In this document: positions 57,024 to 64,000 of the stretch, piece by piece
Layout of the letters: every line of letters starts with the position of its first letter
How positions within the stretch are numbered: the first letter of the stretch is position 1
Origin: Raphanus sativus
Lineage: Eukaryota; Streptophyta; Magnoliopsida; Brassicales; Brassicaceae
NCBI RefSeq assembly: GCF_000801105.2
Contig: NC_079511.1
Coordinates: 12,764,784 to 12,828,783, forward strand
Direction of reading: 5' to 3'
Length of the DNA stretch: 64,000 bases
Position numbers and translations under genes: made by a program
Notes under the pieces: model-generated
Told to the model about the DNA's origin: nothing
Database searches by the model: none
Seen by the model: only the letters and a program-made list of their open reading frames with translations

Positions 57024-57485
57024 CTAAAGAGAGAAAAAAATTGGAAGATGGAAAATTTTGATAAATAGAGAACCGGTCTGAAAGTAAGCCTCCAAAAAAC
57101 CGGTTAACCTGAGAACCGAATTACGAACCCGGCTCAGATCTCGCCCTTTGAGTGTTCTTCCGTTACCTGTACAAACGGAAAACGCCATTTGAAAACCTTC
57201 CGTCCTCCGTCCCACGATCAGATGCGGCGGAATCATTTTCCTTCCTCCATCAGATTCTTCATCATCCTCCGAGTACCTCCGCATCATATCTCCCGGAATA
57301 TTAACCGGAAGCGACGTCGAGAATGCCGCCGGTGAAGGCAACGGCGTCGTTTTGCTCCGTCTCCTTCTCGAGTTTTCTCGGTTGTCAACTGGAAGATTCT
57401 CTTTCTCGTTCTCTTCATCACGCCGGCGAGTTGGGAAGCAGTTGTCGGGGAAAATGATCTCAGATTCGTCGAATTCTTCCGACAT
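57024..57485 (-). CDS. S40-type senescence regulator (DUF584), single exon
   Basis: Member of the plant S40 family, small nuclear-localised proteins linked to leaf senescence. 153 residues from ATG at 57485 to TAG at 57026-57024, single exon as usual. Conserved blocks: SLPVNIPG near 58-65, the acidic YSEDDEESDGG at 71-81, MIPPHLIVGRR at 84-94, FSVCTGNGRTLKGRD at 102-116 and LSRVRNSVLRLTGFLE at 117-132. Family members usually end soon after GFLE. Here the frame continues about 20 residues (AYFQTGSLFIKIFHLPIFFSL), which suggests loss of the original stop. The position fits At1g29640. The large MULE ends 140 bases downstream of the stop. Confidence 0.88.
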   Translation of the reverse strand: MSEEFDESEIIFPDNCFPTRRRDEENEKENLPVDNRENSRRRRSKTTPLPSPAAFSTSLPVNIPGDMMRRYSEDDEESDGGRKMIPPHLIVGRRTEGFQMAFSVCTGNGRTLKGRDLSRVRNSVLRLTGFLEAYFQTGSLFIKIFHLPIFFSL

Positions 57486-57960
57486 TTTTCAGAAACTCAA
57501 GGTGTTTTGTTAATAAGGTAAAGTGTTTAGGTTTTTAATGAAAGGTGAAATTAGATTAGAGAACAGTAAGCAGAGGAGATGAGAAAGGAAGGGTTTTTGA
57601 AAGCCCAAGTTACAAAAAAAAAAAAAAAAGGAAGGGTTTTATATAGAGGAGGAGGAAGACTAGAGAGGAAACGTAGAGAGTACTCAAGTTCTTTTTGGTG
57701 GCTTATTAATGTGATGATATATCATCATTAATGGCATTGAGTGCGGACCCCGCTTTTCTTTCTATCTATCTACACTGTATGTATATGTGTTTTTTACACT
57801 TCGAATATAAATTGAATTACTTTCTAAATTACTTGAAAATATTTTTGAGTTAAAAAAAATTTACTTCAAAATGTAGAATGTTATCTTTTCTATAATGTAT
57901 CTGTATAAATATGCAAAAAAAGTTTCCTAGCTACACAACGTTTACACTAATATGGTGGAA
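57486..57960 (-). promoter_or_regulatory. Upstream region of the S40-like gene
   Basis: About 475 bases between the S40 start codon and the palindromic element at 57961, so the proximal promoter must be here. A T-rich run on the minus strand (A run at 57614-57629) lies about 130 bases upstream of the ATG. The minus strand near 57642-57646 reads TATAAAA-like, a possible TATA box. Confidence 0.45.
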
Positions 57961-59351
57961 ACCATCCGACGTATTAGAATATGTCAATAACTACACGAAA
58001 CTTATGTTAATACATGCCACACGTACGAAGTTTATGTTAATATGTTGCCAACATCACAGTCGGGTTTAATTGATTTAAATTTAAGTCATGGAGTTAATCC
58101 GTAATTTATTAAGTTTAATAAATATAATAATTTTTTCAAAAAACTGATTTATTAAAATTAATAAACCTAATTGATTTTATTATGAATTTAATAAAATTAA
58201 GGAATTCCTAAAATTAATGATTTATTAAAATTAATAAATTAATTAAAATTAATAATTTACTAAACTTAACAAATTTAATAAATTTATAAATCCTACTAAA
58301 ATTATTAAATATATTACACCTATTAATAAAATTAATAAACTTTATAATTTACGAAAATTAAATATATGAATTTAATTATTAAAACGATTAAACTTATTAA
58401 ACATATTAATAAAATTATTAAACTTATTACACCAATTAATAAGATTAATAAACTTTATAATTTACAAAAATTAAATATATGAATTTAAATATTAAAATGA
58501 TTAAACTTATTAAACATATTAATAAAATTATTAAACTTATTACACCTATTAATAAAATTAATAAACTTTATAATTTACGAAAATTAAATATATGAATTTA
58601 ATTATTAAAATGATTAACTTATTAAACCTATAATAAAATTATTAAACTTAAATAAATTAATAAAATTAATAATTTATTAAATTAAATAAAATTAATAAAC
58701 ATAATAATTTAAAAAATTAATAAAATTTATAATTTATAAAAATTAATAAAATTAATAATCTTAATAACTTAATTATTTATTAAAATTAATAAAATTATTA
58801 AACTTATTAAACTTAATAAATTTATTAAACTTAATAAATTAATAAACTTAATAATTTATTAAACATGATAAATTAATTAAACTTCATAAATTATTAAAAT
58901 TAATAAATTTGGAAACATAATAAATTTGATGATTTATTGAACTTAATAAAATTTTAAAACTTAACTTAATAACTTATCAAAACATATAAATTTATTGGTT
59001 TTATTAATTTTAAGTTTAATAAGTGTAATAAGTTTAATAAGTTTAACAAATTTATAAAATTTATAAAATTAGTAAATTATTAATTTTAAATTTATTAAAA
59101 TCAATAAATTATTAAGTTTATTAAGTTCATTAATAAAATCAATTAGGTTTATTAATCTTAATAAATCATTTTTTGATAAATCATTAAATTTATTAAGTTT
59201 GATAAATTACGGATTGACCCCATTAACTTAAATTTAAATCAATTAAACCCGACTGTGATGTTGGCAACATATTAACATAAACTTCGTACATGTGACATGT
59301 ATTAACATAAACTTCGTGTAGTTATTGACACATTCTAATACATCGGATGGT
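57961..59351. mobile_element. Palindromic element with long inverted ends and AT-repeat core
   Basis: The left end (ACCATCCGACGTATTAGAAT) and the inverted right end (ACCATCCGATGTATTAGAAT) match over at least 150 bases at roughly 95% by eye, through CAACATCACAGTCGGGTTTA and TTGATTTAAATTTAAG. Between them is about 1 kb made almost only of AATTAATAAA, TTATTAAACTTA and similar words, with a unit of about 120 bases repeated two to three times around 58310-58640 (phrase ATTTACGAAAATTAAATATA). No coding sequence and no convincing target duplication. A MULE-type or foldback element is most likely. Confidence 0.7.
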
Positions 59352-60229
59352 CTCTTTTTTTTTCCATCGAAATTTTTAATTTAATAAACGGGTCAATCCC
59401 AAAAAATTACAAAAGAGATATAACCCAAAAACAAACCGGGCTTTAATCCCCACAAACCCATACAAGGCCTATAGGCCCAACTGCGAAAACCCTAGAAGCA
59501 GAAAGAGGAAGAGCGAGCTGCCGCCGCATGCACTGCTCCTCTGCGCCTCTGATCGCACCTCCAGAACTCACTGGAGCCCAACCGCTCCACCCCTTCTTCA
59601 CCACAAACGTCTTTGACTCAGGTGTTTCTCTAAACGGAGAGATTCAATAGCGACTGCGAGATCTCATACACAACGATTCATCGCAACCACCGAGAAGAAG
59701 AATCGCATGAAAACATCACCACTCACCGTCGGAGAGTTTCGCTACTCTTCCGACTACAAATCCAACTCGCACACCATAGACAAAATAAACTGCTCCTCTA
59801 AACCTGACGGGAAGCAAAACTAGAAAGCCGAAAGAAGGAAGAAGAAACAAGAAAACCCTAGAGCCGCCGTCAACCGAAGGATATGGTGATGCGGAAACTT
59901 TAACCGACCGTGCTCCTTTATCGAAACAGGAGCCACGACGGGAGCTAGAGCCGACCGGTCACCAAGAAGACGATGCACCGCCGGAACCAAAAAGAAAACT
60001 CTGATGATATGACAAGAGAAACCCAACTTCAATAAATCCCGACCGACGACGTGACTGGAGGAGCCATCGTCGTCGGCCAGAAAACCGATCTACTTTCTCT
60101 CTCCTCTCTCGCTTCTCTCTTCTTTTTTGTTGGATATGTCGCGTTTTAGATCGGGGTCTCTTATTGGACTGAATCCTTCTTCTTTTTTTCTTTTTTCTTT
60201 TCTAGATTATTGATTTGATCAATTTTGTC
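59352..60229. other. Unidentified moderately GC-rich segment
   Basis: From about 59440 to 60120 the DNA is richer in GC than its surroundings, with AACCCTAG and GCCGCC words, but has no long open frame on either strand. It resembles the 5' leader type found in plant retroelements, yet I cannot name it. The edges are undefined. Confidence 0.35.
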
Positions 60230-60237
60230 TGTAAAAT

Positions 60238-60818
60238 TAGGCATGGGCATTCATCGTCGGATCTGGTTCGGATCGGGTCCTTTCGGGTCCAAGTCTTTTG
60301 GGTCTAAGAGTTTAAGACACGATAGGATAATTTCAAAATTTCGGTTCCGGATCGGTTCGGATCATATCGGATCTGGATCAGGTCTGGTCTTAGATAGTTG
60401 GATCCATTCGGATAATTATGATCTATCAGTTCGGCTCTGAGTCGGGTTTGGTTCGGGTTCGATCTAAGAAATACATAAAAATACAAAAGAATATAGGAAA
60501 ATATTTATATATCCGAAAATACTCGAAATTTTATTCAAAGTTTGTGTTTTATTATATTAAAATGTGTATATATATTAAATTAGGTGAGATACAACAATAA
60601 TTTGTTGTTTTTAGTGGTTGCCTCCCTTACTCTATAGACAAATAACCAGTCGACCCTTCAACTCATTTATTTAATTTACATTATTAATTCGGGTATCCAT
60701 CGAATTTTGGATTCGGATCGAGTTGGATCCAAGTTTAATCGGGTCGATTCTTACCCGGACCGGAATTTGGGCCGGTTTTGAGTCGGGTTTTCGAATCCGG
60801 GTAAAATGTACATGCATA
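60238..60818. mobile_element. hAT-like MITE related to those at 14623 and 16960
   Basis: It starts TAGGCATGGGCA and ends TGTACATGCATA (inverted TATGCATGTACA). Flanks are TGTAAAAT at 60230-60237 and TATAAAAT at 60819-60826, an 8-bp duplication with one mismatch. The interior has TCGGGT/GGATCGGG words near both ends. The ends are more decayed than in the other two members. Confidence 0.55.
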
Positions 60819-60936
60819 TATAAAATGTTGATTTGAAGCTCTCGTAGTTATTGGATACTCGGTTCGTTGACTTGACTAACATGTTTTATTTGATTCTTAT
60901 TAGTCGTCTTACTTCGTGTATAAAGGTTTTTTTAAA

Positions 60937-62314
60937 GGGAAAATTGTCATTTAAATCATGAACTTTCAATTTGGTTGAAAAAAGCCTGAACTTTCCATTA
61001 GACCATTTAAAGCATCGACTTAATTTGACTAGCCATTTTAATCAATTTAGTTTGACTAAAACAAATTAAGCACGACGTTAACTCGAATAACAAAATGATT
61101 AAACGGAGTTAAATACCGTCTCTAATCTCCATTAAGTACAAAACAACGTCGTTTAAAAATCTTTTAAATATATGCGTCTAGGTGGAATCAAACCTATAAC
61201 CATAGACACACACATGTAAGGCTCAAACCACAAGACCACTTAAATTTTTCTTAACATGTTTGACTAGTAATAGTTATTATTGTGAAACCTCCAAATCTCT
61301 TCTTCAACCCTAAATCCCTAAATAATTTTATAAATATTATAACTTGTAAATAAATTATTAACTATTCAAAATTTTGTGAACATTATTAAAAATATTAAAA
61401 CTTATAATAATTATTAAATTAATTATAATATTAAGTTTTATTTACAAGTATTATAAAAAATACTACTTATAAATAACTATATGATACTAAATGATTTTTA
61501 ATTATTATTTTTAATTAATAGCAATACTAAATGATTTTGAATTATGATTTTGAATTATAATTTTTCATAATACTAAAATATTTTTAATTAAAATCACAAT
61601 TAAAAATCATTTTGTTTTATTACTAATTAAAAATTATAATTAAAAATCATCCAGTAATTAAAATTATAATTAACAATAATTTAGTATTACTAGTAATTAA
61701 AATTATAATTAATTATTATTATAAATCAGTCAAGTTATTATTAACTATAATTTTTAATTATAACTTTTAATAATACTAAAAGATTGTTTTTCTAAAATCA
61801 TAATTAAAAATCATATGTATTATTATTATTTAAAAATTATAATTAAAAATCATTTAGTTATTTATACTCACAAAATTTCGAATAACTAATAAGCTATTTA
61901 GAAGTTTTAATATGTATAATATCATTTAGGGATTTAGAATGGAAGAAGATGATTTGGAGGTTTCACAATAATTGGTATTAGTAGTCAATCAAGTTTAAAA
62001 AAGTGCAAGTGGTCTAGTGGTTTGAGTGTTATATGTATGTGTCTTTAGTTACAAGTTTGATCCACCCAGATGCGATTTTTTAAAAGATTTTTAAACGACA
62101 TCGTTTTAGACTTAATGGAGATTAGAGACGGCATTTAACTCTGTTTAATCATTCTGTTACCCGAGTTAACGTCGTGCTTAATTTGGTTTAGTCAAACTAA
62201 ATTGATGTTTAAAAGGGCTAGTCAAATTAAGTTGGTATTTTAAATGGCCCAAAGGAAAGTTCAGTCTTTTTTCAATCAAATTTGAAAGTTCGTGATTTAA
62301 ATGATAATTTTCCC
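60937..62314. mobile_element. Palindromic MULE with very long inverted repeats and tRNA-like boxes
   Basis: TTTTTTTAAA at 60927-60936 and 62315-62324 is a 10-bp target duplication, although low in complexity. The arms begin GGGAAAATTGTCATTTAAAT and (inverted) GGGAAAATTATCATTTAAAT and stay alignable for about 450 bases, so most of the 1378-bp element is one imperfect palindrome with an AT-rich centre. Both arms contain a tRNA-like stretch: AAGTGGTCTAGTGGTTTGAG followed about 30 bases later by AGTTTGATCCACC on the right (62007-62070), and the corresponding inverted sequence on the left (about 61175-61245). No coding sequence. Confidence 0.78.
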
Positions 62315-62324
62315 TTTTTTTAAA

Positions 62325-64000
62325 TAACCGTTGGATTTTCAAAAAAAAAACTTTATTTTAACGTTTGTGCTGGTTTTAAAAGGTGTATAAACAATGTTTA
62401 TTATATAAGAAAAGAAATTACAAAAAAAAAATATGAAAAGAAAAGGAGAACGTTTTGGACCTTTTGGTTCAGTGGGGTAAATTAACTTCGATGATATATA
62501 TTTTTAGAAACAAAATTTAGTTTTCGATAATTTTAGATTAAGATGAGGACGATTAAAATTGCTGAATTTTTTTGGTCAAAATAAATTTTCTATTTCCAAA
62601 GAAGTGTATTCTCGAGGTTTTTTGCAGGTCCATAGTTCAGACTTTCTAGTCAAATTGAACATTTCTTTTACATTTTATATATCATTAAGTTACTAGCTAG
62701 ATAACTTCTTTTTTATATAAACTTTATCGGCTGATCACTATTGGCTTCGATGAAATATCCTCTATATATTATTTGGGAATCTCTTAAAAATATGAATCTC
62801 AATTTTTGTAAGAATTATAAAAGGATCCTATCTTATGTGGCGACTTTTTAAGAATTCAAAAATTGTACGTGGTAGTTTTATAGAATATTTGAGCAAACCA
62901 TAGTATAAACAAAAATAAATTACAATATATGCCAATGGTATTCATATAACATAGTTTTTAAAATAAAAAGACTACCATATATATATATTATATTATAACC
63001 AAACTTTATTTTTTTTCTAAAAGTTTGTCATATAATCTTTTTTCTAAAAAATTTGTATGTTTTCATGTTTAAATGATAGGAAGAGAAAAATATGATTTAT
63101 ATTCAAAATATTCAAAAGAAAAATAAAAAAGAAAAAAAGAAACTACCAAAAAAAAGCTGTCATTACACAGTCACAGAGCACCATACCAAACCTGCTCTAA
63201 CTGTTGTGTCAGTATTGAAGCAGGTTCTGTGTCAGACCAAAAAGGGTAATTTCGACAATCCTGCTGCATAAAAGAATTGTGCTGCTCAATTACTTCACAT
63301 CATAGACAAACAGCTAATTTAGACTCATAATTGGGATATTTAACTAATTCTCTCTAGTTTATTTTTAAAATGTAGGTAAATTTATAAGAAAAAAACGATT
63401 GTGATCTCTAATATATTACGATCTAGTTTTTACTCCAAAATGATTAACTTCAAAATAGAGGTGAATTTTACTTCAAAATGGAGTTGAATTTTCTCCAACA
63501 TATTATTTCATTTTCCATTTCAAAAAAATATATTCTTAAACAGCTGTTTGTAATACCTTCAAATTAACAATTAACCCAATTATTTTATGTTTAAAAAAAT
63601 ATTCCATAAAAGATATTTTATTTAAACTAAACATTTATTATTAAAAATATGGTGATTTTGCTGAATATTCATAAGTGGGCAAACAATTGAGAATATGGCC
63701 ATACTACAGTAACTAACAATGGATGGGATAATTAAAGCTCACTTTTTCCCGTTCTCTCCCTCTAGGCGTGTGCGCGTGTAAATGACTCTAACGTAAACAT
63801 TATACTATACTATATTATATGTAGTATGGTATTATAAGAAAAATATGAACTCATATCGTTAAAGTTCCATAGATGTTGTGTGAACAGTAGACTATACCAT
63901 ATTCAATGTAGAATGGTCACAAATGGTTTCTAATTACAATATGTTTAATCTCCCATTCTTATTGCACAAGTTCCAACTCGTGTATAATAGTTTTTGTAAT
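62325..64000. other. AT-rich intergenic DNA to the window end
   Basis: No gene or bounded transposon is supported. Open frames are short. A GC-containing patch near 63757-63780 (ctccctctaggcgtgtgcgcgtg) stands out but has no recognisable function. Confidence 0.4.

Noticed and set aside
62007..62070. Functional tRNA gene
   Set aside because: Only A-box and B-box-like words are present. The flanking stems needed for a tRNA cloverleaf do not pair well, and the segment lies in both arms of a transposon.

Overview
The window is nuclear plant DNA, very probably from a Brassicaceae genome of the Brassica/Raphanus type. It is AT-rich, its genes have GT-AG introns, and its gene order recalls Arabidopsis thaliana chromosome 1 around At1g29520 to At1g29640. 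From memory that order is: AWPM-19-like membrane protein, hypothetical protein, eIF4E, a cluster of CCCH zinc-finger genes, and an S40/DUF584 gene. The Arabidopsis interval is much shorter. Here it is stretched over about 57 kb by transposable elements and by a TNL resistance gene that I do not recall at this place in Arabidopsis. The synteny is recalled, not searched.

Layout, left end: degenerate telomere-like repeats (1-130); AWPM-19-like gene (559-1342, +, 4 exons); an acidic hypothetical protein gene (3803-2647, -) that shares a divergent promoter with a five-exon eIF4E gene (4416-5813, +). Then a 7.3 kb decayed stretch with a Helitron terminus and a PIF/Harbinger composite holding two broken transposase copies, and a one-exon relic of a GIP1/DUF1296 gene (13179).

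Middle: a TNL immune receptor gene (16446-20613, +) whose first intron carries a hAT MITE. A structurally intact L1-type LINE follows (20879-26307, -, 17-bp target duplications). It sits just upstream of the first of three tandem CCCH zinc-finger paralogues (26415, 28598 and about 32000). Copies A and C are clearly decayed; copy B has both fingers but a frameshift near its 3' end.

Right half: almost entirely transposons, many with exact boundaries and target duplications. They are a MULE (33754-35570), a hAT (35970-37631), a Helitron with an RPA-like fragment (38634-41984), a hAT MITE (42814-43023), a Copia LTR element with three in-frame stops (44651-49431), a 6.7 kb Pack-MULE-like element with a satellite-like interior (50149-56883), two palindromic elements (57961-59351 and 60937-62314) and a hAT-like element (60238-60818). 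One gene survives here, the S40 senescence-regulator-like gene (57485-57024, -).

The host genes do not form a pathway; they are neighbours by descent. Plausibly functional genes are AWPM-19-like, the acidic protein, eIF4E, TNL, S40-like and possibly zinc-finger copy B. Exon boundaries were set by hand from splice sites, reading frame and family knowledge, without transcripts or database searches.
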